Shown here in pieces: positions 17,849-25,845 of a stretch of DNA of 64,000 nt. The DNA lies in NCBI RefSeq assembly GCF_001592825.1, contig NZ_LTZG01000032.1:186001-250000 (forward strand). Direction: 5' to 3'. The position numbers were made by a program, and so were the translations under genes. The notes under the pieces were generated by a model, which saw only the letters and a program-made list of their open reading frames with translations, was not told the DNA's origin and searched no databases. Source of the DNA: Planococcus maritimus. Its GTDB lineage: Bacteria; Bacillota; Bacilli; Bacillales_A; Planococcaceae. Each line of letters begins with the position of its first letter. The stretch's first letter is position 1.

Positions 17849-18615
17849 ACCACCAAGTAGACTTGAACTGTGACATGGGCGAAAGCTTCGGCACGTACTC
17901 ACTCGGCAATGACCGGGTGATTCTCGATTACGTCACGTCCGCCAATATCGCGTGCGGCTTTCACGCAGGCGACCCGGCGACGATGCGCCAAACCGTCAAA
18001 CTGGCACTCGACAAAAACGTCGGCATCGGCGCGCACCCCGGCCTTCAGGACCTTGCCGGTTTCGGGCGGCGCCATATGGCTGTCACGCCACAGGAAATAT
18101 ACGATCTTATCATTTACCAGATTGGTGCACTTTACGGCTTTGTCAAAGCAGAAGGCGGCAAGCTTCAACACGTGAAAGCCCACGGCGCCATGTACAATAT
18201 GGCCGCAGGTGATGCCAAACTGTCGGAAGCGATCGCAGAAGCGGTCTATAAAATCGACCCGGAACTTGTCTTGTTCGGCTTGTCTGGCAGTGAAATTATC
18301 AAAGCCGGCAATAAGATCGGCTTGCGCACAGCGAATGAAGTGTTCTCCGACCGCACTTATCAGCCAGATGGCACGCTCACGCCGCGCAACCAAGACAACG
18401 CGCTCATCACCGATCCAGATGCTGCGATCCAGCAAGTCATTCACATGGTCAAAGAAAACAAAGTCATCAATACAGAAGGCACCGAGACGGCCTTGAAGGC
18501 AGAAACGATCTGCATTCACGGCGATGGCAAGACTGCAAAAGAATTTGCAATGCAGATCTCCGGTTCCTTGAAAGAGGCGGGAATCGCTATCCAACATATC
18601 CGCAAAATTGTTTAA
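17845..18615 (+). CDS. pxpA: 5-oxoprolinase subunit A (LamB/YcsF family)
   Basis: 256 aa. [12 protein letters not shown] at the N-terminus and [27 protein letters not shown] and the C-terminal CIHGD are the family blocks, containing the His/Asp residues of the putative active site. The start at 17845 is preferred over 17839 because GGGAGG is then seven bases away. It is the third subunit of the 5-oxoprolinase and completes the complex encoded by the two genes before it. Confidence 0.93.
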   Translation: MNHQVDLNCDMGESFGTYSLGNDRVILDYVTSANIACGFHAGDPATMRQTVKLALDKNVGIGAHPGLQDLAGFGRRHMAVTPQEIYDLIIYQIGALYGFVKAEGGKLQHVKAHGAMYNMAAGDAKLSEAIAEAVYKIDPELVLFGLSGSEIIKAGNKIGLRTANEVFSDRTYQPDGTLTPRNQDNALITDPDAAIQQVIHMVKENKVINTEGTETALKAETICIHGDGKTAKEFAMQISGSLKEAGIAIQHIRKIV

Positions 18616-18637
18616 CACCGCCTAAGGAGGAACTTAT

Positions 18638-19843
18638 ATGGACAATGTCAAAAAGATGAAAAATACCAACCGCAGCGTCCTGCTCGGCGCTGCCTTCCTA
18701 ATGGCGACTTCCGCTATCGGACCCGGGTTCTTGACCCAAACAACCGTTTTTACTGAGACTTTATTGGCGTCATTCGGCTTTGTCATCTTAATCTCCATCA
18801 TCATCGATATCGGTGCGCAGACGAACATTTGGCGCATCATCGCCATTTCAGGAAAGCGCGCGCAAGATATCGCAAATGATGTGCTGCCAGGGCTCGGTTA
18901 TGTGCTGGCGTTTCTCGTCGTCATCGGCGGCCTTGCTTTTAATATCGGGAACATTGCTGGTGCCGGGCTCGGTACGAATGTGTTGTTCGGCATTTCCCCG
19001 GAACTCGGCGCCGGACTGAGCGGCTTGCTGGCAGTCGGGATCTTCATGGTGAAAGAAGCGGGACGCGCGATGGACCGCTTCGCCCAAATTCTCGGCTTTG
19101 TCATGATCGCCTTGACGATTTATGTCATGATCACCGCACAACCGCCTGTCGGTGAAGCGGTTGCGAAAACTTTTGCTCCTGATACAATCGATATTTTTGC
19201 GATCGTCACGCTCGTCGGCGGAACGGTCGGCGGCTATATCACATTCGCCGGCGGCCACCGCTTGATCGATGCCGGTATGACCGGCCAAAGGCATCTGCCG
19301 CAAGTGACGCGCAGCTCCATTTATGCGATTGGTGTCGCGTCCATCATGCGCGTCATCTTATTTCTTGCCGTACTCGGTGTTGTCTCGCAAGGGCTTGCAC
19401 TCGACCCGGACAATCCACCGGCTTCGGTGTTCCAGCTCGCTGCTGGCAATATCGGCTATAAAATTTTCGGTGTCGTTATGTGGGCAGCCGCAGTCACTTC
19501 AGTCGTCGGCGCCGCTTATACCTCCGTTTCGTTTATCCGTTCGTTCAGCCCGGTGCTTGAGAAATACCACCGCTACCTGACCATTGGCTTTATCGTCATC
19601 TCGACCATCGTCTTTATCTCCATAGGGCGCCCGGTCTTAATTCTCGTGCTTGTCGGTTCACTCAACGGCTTGATCTTGCCGATCGCGCTCGGCGTCATGC
19701 TGATCGCGGCCCACAAAAAGAAAATCGTCGGCGATTACAAACATCCGCTGTGGATGACAATCTTCGGTGTCGTCATCGTGATCGCCATGTCCTGGATGGG
19801 CGGTTACACATTATTGAATGGCATCCCGCAATTATTTAAATAA
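18638..19843 (+). CDS. ycsG: NRAMP-like membrane transporter, YcsG type
   Basis: 401 aa with about 11 membrane helices. SAIGPGFLTQTTVFT in the first helix resembles the NRAMP substrate-binding DPGN segment but lacks the Asp and Asn metal ligands, as in the YcsG branch. Located between pxpA and the ycsI-like gene, as in the B. subtilis ycsF-ycsG-ycsI cluster; this association suggests uptake of 5-oxoproline or a related compound rather than a divalent metal, which is inference. AAGGAGGAAC precedes the start. Confidence 0.85.
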   Translation: MDNVKKMKNTNRSVLLGAAFLMATSAIGPGFLTQTTVFTETLLASFGFVILISIIIDIGAQTNIWRIIAISGKRAQDIANDVLPGLGYVLAFLVVIGGLAFNIGNIAGAGLGTNVLFGISPELGAGLSGLLAVGIFMVKEAGRAMDRFAQILGFVMIALTIYVMITAQPPVGEAVAKTFAPDTIDIFAIVTLVGGTVGGYITFAGGHRLIDAGMTGQRHLPQVTRSSIYAIGVASIMRVILFLAVLGVVSQGLALDPDNPPASVFQLAAGNIGYKIFGVVMWAAAVTSVVGAAYTSVSFIRSFSPVLEKYHRYLTIGFIVISTIVFISIGRPVLILVLVGSLNGLILPIALGVMLIAAHKKKIVGDYKHPLWMTIFGVVIVIAMSWMGGYTLLNGIPQLFK

Positions 19844-19856
19844 GGAGTGAATGGAC

Positions 19857-20639
19857 ATGCAATTCACATCTCCAGAAGAGCTGCGCAACGCCATCCGGCA
19901 AGGCGATTTCCAAGCCCCGACTTCGGGATTCGCCCCCGGATTCATCCAAACGAACCTGGCGATTTTGCCAAAAGACATGGCGTTTGAATTTCTGCTGTTC
20001 TGTCAGCGCAATCCAAAAGCCTGTCCGGTCATCGACGTCACAGAACCCGGTTCATTTGTTCCGGCATTGTCCGCGCCGCATGCAGATTTGCGCACCGACA
20101 TTCCGAAATACCGCATCTACCGTGATGGCGTGTTGACGGAAGAAACAACAGACATCCGCCCGTTATGGACAGATGACATGGTCGCTTTCCTGCTTGGCTG
20201 CAGCTTTACATTCGAAGAAGCGCTGACGCAAAACGGCATCCCGATGCGCCATCAACAACAGGGCTGCAACGTGCCGATGTATAAGACATCAATTCCCGCT
20301 GTCCCGGCCGGCCGTTTCCAAGGCCCGACTGTCGTTAGCATGCGCCCGGTCAAGGAACAAGACATTGTCCGCGCGGTGCAAGTGACGAGCCGCTTCCCGA
20401 ACGTCCACGGCGCTCCCGTCCATATCGGCAACCCCGAATCGATTGGCATCCAAGACATCAACAAGCCCGATTTCGGCGATGCCGTTGAAATTAAAGAAGG
20501 CGAAGTGCCGGTCTTCTGGGCATGCGGCGTCACGCCACAAGCTGTCGCGATGGAAAGCAAGCCTCCCTTGATGATCACCCATGCACCTGGCCATATGTTC
20601 GTCACTGACTTGAAATCAGAAAACTTTAGCGTGTTTTAA
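19857..20639 (+). CDS. ycsI: DUF1445 / YcsI family putative hydro-lyase
   Basis: 260 aa. The ATSGFAPGFIQTNLAILP-like N-terminal block (here TSGFAPGFIQTNLAILPKD), the RHQQQGCNVPMYKT centre and the ending ITHAPGHMFVTDL are typical of the YcsI/DUF1445 family, related to mammalian D-glutamate cyclase, which interconverts D-glutamate and 5-oxo-D-proline. That fits an operon of 5-oxoproline metabolism. ATG 19857 gives a nine-base gap from GGAG; ATG 19851 is the alternative. Confidence 0.85.
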   Translation: MQFTSPEELRNAIRQGDFQAPTSGFAPGFIQTNLAILPKDMAFEFLLFCQRNPKACPVIDVTEPGSFVPALSAPHADLRTDIPKYRIYRDGVLTEETTDIRPLWTDDMVAFLLGCSFTFEEALTQNGIPMRHQQQGCNVPMYKTSIPAVPAGRFQGPTVVSMRPVKEQDIVRAVQVTSRFPNVHGAPVHIGNPESIGIQDINKPDFGDAVEIKEGEVPVFWACGVTPQAVAMESKPPLMITHAPGHMFVTDLKSENFSVF

Positions 20640-20646
20640 CCCATTC

Positions 20647-20705
20647 AAAAAGCGCCTGTATGAAAAAGTTGCCAATTCGGCTCTTTTCCATACAGGCGCT
20701 TTTTT
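20647..20705. terminator. Bidirectional terminator between ycsI and the NUDIX gene
   Basis: AAAAAGCGCCTGTATG and CATACAGGCGCTTTTT form a 16-bp stem with a long loop; T runs occur on both strands, serving the convergent transcripts. Confidence 0.92.
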
Positions 20706-21333
20706 AGTCATCCATTAACTTGCGGCGGATACGGATCGCCACTTGCTGCCAGTAAGTGAGTTGATGCGGCACGAAATCGGCCAAGCCGATTTTCTGATGA
20801 AACGGCTGCCTTCCCTCTGTCGTTTCAATAAACCCACGGACATCGATTGCTTCTGTCTGCTTCATGCACAGTTCAAAGAAAGCCAGAAACTCGACAGCGA
20901 CCATGCCTGAGACTTCCCCTGGTTGCAGGCGGTAATCCTCCAGGTCAACCTGCATGCCTTCGTACAAATGAAGAAAAGCGCGCTCGCGGTCGGTAAATCC
21001 AGGCAAGACGATCTCGTCATGCACGACACCTAGCTGCGCCAATTGTTCAAATGACAGCGCCAAGCCAAGCTCTTCTTCAATTTCCCGAACGCCGTCTCGC
21101 ATCGATTCGTGCGCTGCGATATGGCCAGCTGCCGTAATGTCGAAAAGCCCGGGAAAGTCTGCTTTATCTTGGCTCCTTAGCTGCAAATGAATCAAGGTGC
21201 GCCCTTGTTCACGCGAAACGATCCAGCAATGAAAGGTCTCGTGCCACAAACCTTGGCGATGGACTTCTTCCCGAGTCGCTACCCCGGACAGAGCGCCTTG
21301 CTCGGTTACGCAGGCAATTTTCTCAATAGCCAT
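20704..21333 (-). CDS. NUDIX hydrolase, isopentenyl-diphosphate isomerase-like subgroup
   Basis: 209 aa. After an N-terminal strand region it carries FDITAAGHIAAHES and GVREIEEELGL, a Nudix box in the slightly shortened form seen in the YfcD-like branch; the Glu cluster binds Mg2+. It should hydrolyse a nucleoside diphosphate linked to another group; the substrate is unknown. The frame extends to 21426, but the ATG at 21333 begins the conserved part; it overlaps the 3' end of the acetyltransferase gene by 11 bases, showing operon organisation. Confidence 0.85.
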   Translation of the reverse strand: MAIEKIACVTEQGALSGVATREEVHRQGLWHETFHCWIVSREQGRTLIHLQLRSQDKADFPGLFDITAAGHIAAHESMRDGVREIEEELGLALSFEQLAQLGVVHDEIVLPGFTDRERAFLHLYEGMQVDLEDYRLQPGEVSGMVAVEFLAFFELCMKQTEAIDVRGFIETTEGRQPFHQKIGLADFVPHQLTYWQQVAIRIRRKLMDD

Positions 21334-21793
21334 CGCGCAATCTCCAAAACACCAGCTCTTTTGATTGGGCGGTGCGTTCAAACCCGAGCTTCTCGAGCAC
21401 ACGGATCGAAGGCTCGTTGTCTTCATAGCATTCCGCCGTCACTTCACGCACTTCCGGAAACGCAAAAGCCCAGTCGATTAAGCCTTGCACGCCTTCTGTC
21501 GCGTAGCCGTTCCCTTGATACGGTTCTTTTATGCCATAGCCGATCTCCACTTTTCCGGCTTTGTCTGGACATCCCTTGAACCCCATATCGCCAATCGGTG
21601 CGCCGGATTGGTCAAAAGCGATCCATGCCCCCCAGCCGTGGAGACGCTGATCTTGTTTTAAATCGTCCAGATGTAGGGTAATGTGTGCATCCATCGCATA
21701 ACTGCCATACAAATTCCGATACAGTTCTTCAGTGATGGGGATTAACTTTAGCCGCTCCGTCTGAATTTCTTTCGGTAATGAATTGGTGTTCAT
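21323..21793 (-). CDS. GNAT acetyltransferase, RimJ/RimL type
   Basis: 156 aa. Opening LPKEIQTERLKLIPI and the acetyl-CoA pyrophosphate-binding segment KEPYQGNGYATEG, then NEPSIRVLEKLGF, define the RimJ/RimL branch of GNAT enzymes. These transfer acetyl groups to alpha-amino groups of proteins or to small amines; the substrate here is not known. AAGGAGGC precedes the start. Second gene of a three-gene minus-strand set. Confidence 0.88.
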   Translation of the reverse strand: MNTNSLPKEIQTERLKLIPITEELYRNLYGSYAMDAHITLHLDDLKQDQRLHGWGAWIAFDQSGAPIGDMGFKGCPDKAGKVEIGYGIKEPYQGNGYATEGVQGLIDWAFAFPEVREVTAECYEDNEPSIRVLEKLGFERTAQSKELVFWRLRDGY

Positions 21794-21814
21794 ATTTTTG
21801 CCTCCTTGCCTTGC

Positions 21815-22573
21815 TCAGTCCATGCTTTTGTAAAATGACAGTGCTTCTTTGATGATCTCGCGCGCGTACCCTGATCGCCCCTGGATGCGCTCCACCCATG
21901 CGTCAAAGCTTGCGGCAGCTTCCTCCTGAACCAAGCCCTTGCTTGTGCTGAGCTCGCTTTGCCAATCATTGAATTCCCAATGCGCCACTTCTCCTGCGTA
22001 AGGCACACGGACTTCGATGAGCGGCGTTGTGCCGAGCTGATGCTGTGAATATTCCGCTGCCTGCCAAAATGCTTCTTCGCTAACCGGAGCGAGTGAATAC
22101 TTCTGTACCGACAACTTCCCGCCCGGCCGCTGATAAACGATCGTTATGCCATCCGGCTCAGCCGATAATTGCACATCTGCTCCCGGGAAAAATCCTGTTT
22201 GCGGGGCATCCGAAAAAGAGGCATCTTGCGTGTCTACTAAAATCGGCTGAATCCACTGGTCTCCTAAATCACACAGAAAGCGCCTGCCCTGCCCGTCGAT
22301 TGCCACAACCGCTGCATGCGCTTCTGCCGTGCTGAGTTCCGACCCAACCGGATAGGCCTCGATTCCCGCTTCGCGAAATTCCGCCAGCAGCCAAAGCGCC
22401 AGGTCAAAGCAATTCCCGCCAAGCCCGTAAGCCTCACGATGCTCCCGCATTTGGTCGACGCTGCGCTGCTTTTTCAATCCAGCCCGTTCGTAATTCCAGG
22501 CCTTCACCAAATTATCCATCGGCAGCCCGTCAAAGCGCTGCCAGACATTCAGAAGATGTTCACCTGCCCGCAT
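21815..22573 (-). CDS. Arylamine N-acetyltransferase / transglutaminase-like cysteine enzyme
   Basis: 252 aa. Three spaced blocks, LGGNCFDLALWLL (Cys), STAEAHAAVVAID (His) and FLCDLGDQWIQP (Asp), form a Cys-His-Asp triad in NAT order. Overall similarity to true NAT enzymes is modest, so it may act on another acyl donor. The frame extends to 22624 but the ATG at 22573, with GAGAGGGG upstream, begins the recognisable domain. Followed by the GNAT and NUDIX genes. Confidence 0.65.
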   Translation of the reverse strand: MRAGEHLLNVWQRFDGLPMDNLVKAWNYERAGLKKQRSVDQMREHREAYGLGGNCFDLALWLLAEFREAGIEAYPVGSELSTAEAHAAVVAIDGQGRRFLCDLGDQWIQPILVDTQDASFSDAPQTGFFPGADVQLSAEPDGITIVYQRPGGKLSVQKYSLAPVSEEAFWQAAEYSQHQLGTTPLIEVRVPYAGEVAHWEFNDWQSELSTSKGLVQEEAAASFDAWVERIQGRSGYAREIIKEALSFYKSMD

Positions 22574-22640
22574 TGCCCAATCCCCTCTCCTCGTCCATCT
22601 TCCCTTACTTTCGATTCGGGGCATCTATATTCCTGCATGA

Positions 22641-22667
22641 AAAAAAGAAGGCCTGAGCCTTCTTTTT
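22641..22667. terminator. Hairpin with T runs on both strands
   Basis: AAAAAGAAGGC and GCCTTCTTTTT enclose a 4-nt loop. It lies upstream of the NAT-like gene on the minus strand and near-matches the hairpin at 22904-22931. The two flank the palindromic element between them and isolate this gene set from the flagellar operon. Confidence 0.75.
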
Positions 22668-22711
22668 CGATCTTATCGAGAAAGTTAAAAAGTCGTATTT
22701 TCCGAAGCTTA

Positions 22712-22806
22712 TCGCTCGCTTTCCGTGGGCTCGCGCCCAAGCCTCCTCAGCCGCTCTGCGTCTTGCGGGGTCTCGGTCGTCTCGCTGATCCACCGGAGTC
22801 GAGCGA
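22712..22806. repeat. Palindromic intergenic element (95 bp)
   Basis: Outer arms TCGCTCG (22712-22718) and CGAGCGA (22800-22806) are perfect; the next inner blocks TTCCGTGG and CCACCGGAG pair with one bulge. Layout and inner blocks (CTTTCCG-GG ... GGAGTC) resemble the 116-bp elements at 29034 and 51540, so all three may belong to one class of Bacillales intergenic palindromes. The rest of the 356-bp gap (22574-22929) holds only the two terminators and AT-rich sequence. Confidence 0.65.
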
Positions 22807-22903
22807 ACGCTTCTCCAAATACTTAGAGAGATCATTGATTTCTAATAGTAGAAAAGAAGATTCTTTTGATTATTAATGAATTGTAGAATTCTTCAATACT
22901 ATT

Positions 22904-22931
22904 AAAAAAAGAAGGCCGAGGCCTTCTTTTT
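22904..22931 (-). terminator. Terminator at the end of the fla operon
   Basis: Perfect GAAGGCC/GGCCTTC stem with adjoining A and T runs overlapping the stop codon of the PilZ gene. It would end the roughly 21-kb flagellar transcript. Confidence 0.9.
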
Positions 22932-23280
22932 AGTCATTCAACAAACTTCTGCGTTTGCGGATCTGGTATGTATTCAATTGCTGAAACAACTTAGGCACTG
23001 CCCGCTGGCCCGCCAAAAATTCCACAGCGTATTCGAAACTATAGTCTTTCGCTACCTTGCGGATAATGTGCCCTTCTAATTCAAAAGGTTCATCCAACAA
23101 CGCAAAGCGACACAGCACTTTTTCGCGAAGCGCGATGTCAAAATAGCCGTCGAAAACCACTCCGCCCGCACTTAAATTGGAAATGTCTATAAGCACTTCC
23201 CCACCTTCTGGAACCACCAATTTCCCATCAATGGTCCGAACAAACGATACACGAAAGAATTCCCTTCGATTATCCTCCAT
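22930..23280 (-). CDS. PilZ-domain c-di-GMP receptor
   Basis: 116 aa, a stand-alone PilZ domain. The two c-di-GMP contact motifs are present: RxxxR (RREFFR, about residue 5-9) and NxSxxG (SNLSAGG, about residue 38-44). It is the last gene of the flagellar operon, 5 bases after a YaaR-like gene, suggesting an effect of c-di-GMP on motor output or motility regulation, as with YcgR/DgrA proteins, though it lacks the extra YcgR-N domain. GGGAG upstream of ATG 23280 supports this start over an in-frame ATG at 23304. Confidence 0.87.
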   Translation of the reverse strand: MEDNRREFFRVSFVRTIDGKLVVPEGGEVLIDISNLSAGGVVFDGYFDIALREKVLCRFALLDEPFELEGHIIRKVAKDYSFEYAVEFLAGQRAVPKLFQQLNTYQIRKRRSLLND

Positions 23281-23309
23281 TGCGGCGTATCTCCCTTCCC
23301 CCATACTGC

Positions 23310-23744
23310 TTACATATAAAGATTCAGCAGCAAACCTTTTATTTCCCCTATTGTATCCAGCACCCCAATATATTCCACTTCATTATCCAGTAATTGATCT
23401 TGCAGCGCAATTACTTTTTCATCAATGACTTTCACGAGCTGATGAGGCGGGGTCCCTTCCCCAAAATTTCCGGCAGCTTGGTCAGTCAGTTGCATCCCGT
23501 GGCGAAGCGATTCCTTGAGAAATTGTTTGATGGATTGTTTATACGCCACCACATTCTCCAGGGTCCTATGTTCCGCGAGCCGTTTGCCGGTTTGCTCCAC
23601 ATTGGTGAACAACGGCGTCAGCGCATCGCGGCGAAGTTCTGTGCGGGATTGCTTCATCACCTGTGCAAATCCGCCGCCTGATGGTTTTAAAGCGGCCGTA
23701 TTGGGTTGTTCCGAAGGCCGCGGCCTTGCAGCATCAATGCGCAT
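23310..23744 (-). CDS. YaaR-family protein (DUF327)
   Basis: 144 aa, mostly helical, with the conserved C-terminal block LVKVIDEKVIALQDQLLDNE and a final IGEIKGLLLNLYM. YaaR/DUF327 proteins are widespread in Firmicutes and have no proven biochemical function; here, as in several flagellated relatives, the gene sits in the fla operon behind sigD and swrB. Soluble, no signal peptide. Confidence 0.75.
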   Translation of the reverse strand: MRIDAARPRPSEQPNTAALKPSGGGFAQVMKQSRTELRRDALTPLFTNVEQTGKRLAEHRTLENVVAYKQSIKQFLKESLRHGMQLTDQAAGNFGEGTPPHQLVKVIDEKVIALQDQLLDNEVEYIGVLDTIGEIKGLLLNLYM

Positions 23745-23757
23745 CTTTCTCCCCCAC

Positions 23758-24201
23758 CTACTGAATCTGTCTTTTCTTCTCTAATTGCACGGCGACTTCC
23801 ACTTCGCCGATCGGCAGTTCCAAAAGTTTCGCGATATGGGCAGCTGAAAAGCCCTGCCTCATCAATTGCCTCACTTGGTCCCGGCGGCTGCTTTCAACTG
23901 CAGGCACAACCACGTCATCAAGCGCACTTTCCGGTTGGACTGCTGGCACTGTCGGGAGATCCGCTTTTCCCCCTCCGGCCATTTTCGCTTCCGCCTGTTC
24001 CAAGCGCTCCATCAGTTTATCGTACAAGGCATCGTTTTCCTGTTCGACAGCTGCGACGAACTCCGCCATCGCCGCCTCAAGCCGTTCGGACTCCTGCTCG
24101 ACCATGAGTTTCCTCGATAATATCAATTTGACGTTCAGCAATACCAATAAAGTGCTGACCACTATCAATAGCGTTACCATCTGCTCCCTGCTTTCCTTCA
24201 C
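23758..24201 (-). CDS. swrB: SwrB-like swarming motility protein
   Basis: 147 aa if the GTG next to the sigD stop is used, 140 if an ATG 21 bases further in is used. One N-terminal membrane helix (LLIVVSTLLVLLNVKLIL) is followed by a coiled coil, a low-complexity linker and a C-terminal helix-turn-helix-like segment (RQLMRQGFSAAHIAKLL). This architecture and its place directly after sigD match SwrB of B. subtilis, which promotes assembly of the flagellar basal body and export gate. Sequence similarity is limited, so the call rests on layout and synteny. Confidence 0.7.
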   Translation of the reverse strand: MKESREQMVTLLIVVSTLLVLLNVKLILSRKLMVEQESERLEAAMAEFVAAVEQENDALYDKLMERLEQAEAKMAGGGKADLPTVPAVQPESALDDVVVPAVESSRRDQVRQLMRQGFSAAHIAKLLELPIGEVEVAVQLEKKRQIQ

Positions 24202-24969
24202 TTAATAATGTTCATGGACCGATAACATCGCTGCATGCAGCCGGAGCATCGCTTTGGAATGCAATTGCGACACTCTCGAAACGCTGAGCCCGAGAATTTC
24301 AGCGATTTCGGTCAGCTTCATCTCTTCAAAATAGCATAAGGAAACCGTCAATTTTTCTTTTTCCGGAAGCTTGGCGATGGCTTTCGACAAAGCGTCTTTC
24401 GTCAATTGCCCAGACAGCTCTCGTTCCGGAGAACCGGCGACAGCTCGCGGCAAGCGATCTTCCATGTTCGCCTGATCATCGTCCATCGACAGCATCGCCG
24501 ATAAAGCAGCTTCTGACACTGCACGATTCAACTCTGCTGGAGTCATCCCCAAATGCTCGCTCACTTCCTGGTCGCTGACGCTCTCGCCTTTACGCTGTTC
24601 GAGTTCGGCGTATGCTTTTTCGATTTTCTTGACCTTATCCCGCAGCGAGCGCGGCAGCCAGTCGCTTTTTCGCAAGCCATCGATGATCGCCCCTTTGATG
24701 CGCCAGGCGGCATAGGTTTCGAACTTCCAGTCTTTCTCGGGCTTGAATTTATCGAGGGCATCCAGCAAGCCTTCGTAGGCGTAGCTTCGGACTTCATCTT
24801 TATCGACGGTTTTCGGCAAGCTGATGAGAAAGCGTTGAATCACATAATCCACCAAGGGCAAGTATTTCGCGACTAAATAATCGCCGGCGTCCTGGTCCCT
24901 ATGCTGCTGCCAGTTGTCCCATTGCGCCAGTTCTGCATTCGACAATTTCTGATTTACCAAGCTGTCCAC
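24202..24969 (-). CDS. sigD: RNA polymerase sigma factor sigma-D (FliA/sigma-28)
   Basis: 255 aa with sigma regions 2, 3 and 4; region 2 includes YLPLVDYVIQRF and ETYAAWRIKGAIIDGLRK, region 4 ends with EIAEILGLSVSRVSQLHSKA. It directs transcription of late flagellar, motility and autolysin genes from TAAA-N15-GCCGATAT promoters, three of which are strong in this window. Its position near the 3' end of the long fla operon means that anything reducing read-through of that operon, such as the leader riboswitch, lowers sigma-D. FlgM at 48.7 kb is its anti-sigma factor. Confidence 0.95.
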   Translation of the reverse strand: MDSLVNQKLSNAELAQWDNWQQHRDQDAGDYLVAKYLPLVDYVIQRFLISLPKTVDKDEVRSYAYEGLLDALDKFKPEKDWKFETYAAWRIKGAIIDGLRKSDWLPRSLRDKVKKIEKAYAELEQRKGESVSDQEVSEHLGMTPAELNRAVSEAALSAMLSMDDDQANMEDRLPRAVAGSPERELSGQLTKDALSKAIAKLPEKEKLTVSLCYFEEMKLTEIAEILGLSVSRVSQLHSKAMLRLHAAMLSVHEHY

Positions 24970-24987
24970 CCCTCTTCCGCTATGCCT

Positions 24988-25845
24988 TTATTTAAAGAAT
25001 AATTTCATGACGAATCCTCGAAGCCCAATCTTGAACGGCGACGGCATCTCCAGATACTCTGCGGTGAGCATACGCAACGCCTTGCTCGCCGCACTGTTCG
25101 GATGGGCTAGCAAGAACGGTTGCTGCATTTTCACCGCTTGCGGTACGTGAAAGTCCGATGGCAAGATGCCGAGCGTCCGGATGTCTTTGTCCAGGAAATT
25201 CCTGGCGACTTTCGTGAAATTCATGGCTGTCTGCTGTCCTTCTTTGCCATCGGTGCATTGATTGACGACGAGCCGGATTGCCAAGTCTGAATCTTTGGCG
25301 TGCATCACCTTGACGACCGAATAGGCATCCGTGACCGAGGTCGGTTCAGGCGTCGTGACGAGCAATACTTCATCGGCTGCGAGCAGAAAGCGCATATTGT
25401 TTTCCGACAAGCCCGCTCCTGTATCGAGCAGCACGAAATCCACTTGTCCTTGAAGGCTTCCGAGCTGTTCCATGAAGTGTTTCATTTTATCCGCACTGAT
25501 TTCAAGCAAGCCTGAAAACCCTTGCCCCCCGGCGATCAACTGCAAGCCGAGCGGTCCTTTTTCGATAAGCTCTTGGATCGATAATTGCTTGTCGAGCATG
25601 CCAGCAATGGTTTGTTTGGGAACGTGGCCGAACAGAATGTCGATATTGGCAAAGCCCAAATCAACATCGATGATCAGCACCGATTTCCCTTGTTCGATCA
25701 ACGCGAGCGCGAAATTCAAAGTGAAATTCGATTTGCCGACGCCGCCTTTTCCGCTCGTCACAGCCAAGACACGTGTGTTGCGCGTGATTGGCTTGGCATT
25801 TTTGCGTGTCATCTTTTCCCTTAACTGAATGGCTTGGTCACGCAT
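24988..25845 (-). CDS. flhG: Flagellar number regulator, MinD-like ATPase FlhG
   Basis: 285 aa (YlxH in B. subtilis). A deviant Walker A, SGKGGVGKS, at residues 31-39, and the IDVDLGFANIDILFG switch region. An N-terminal DQAIQLREKM stretch is the FlhF-activating helix. FlhG stimulates the GTPase of FlhF and sets flagellar pattern. ATG 25845 has GGGGGAGC upstream and overlaps the flhF stop by 8 bases. Absence of cheB-A-W-C-D between this gene and sigD is unusual. Confidence 0.93.
   Translation of the reverse strand: MRDQAIQLREKMTRKNAKPITRNTRVLAVTSGKGGVGKSNFTLNFALALIEQGKSVLIIDVDLGFANIDILFGHVPKQTIAGMLDKQLSIQELIEKGPLGLQLIAGGQGFSGLLEISADKMKHFMEQLGSLQGQVDFVLLDTGAGLSENNMRFLLAADEVLLVTTPEPTSVTDAYSVVKVMHAKDSDLAIRLVVNQCTDGKEGQQTAMNFTKVARNFLDKDIRTLGILPSDFHVPQAVKMQQPFLLAHPNSAASKALRMLTAEYLEMPSPFKIGLRGFVMKLFFK

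Noticed and set aside
17899-18618. 239-codon frame antisense to pxpA
   Set aside because: pxpA is strongly supported by family motifs and the frame opposite has no ribosome site or family.
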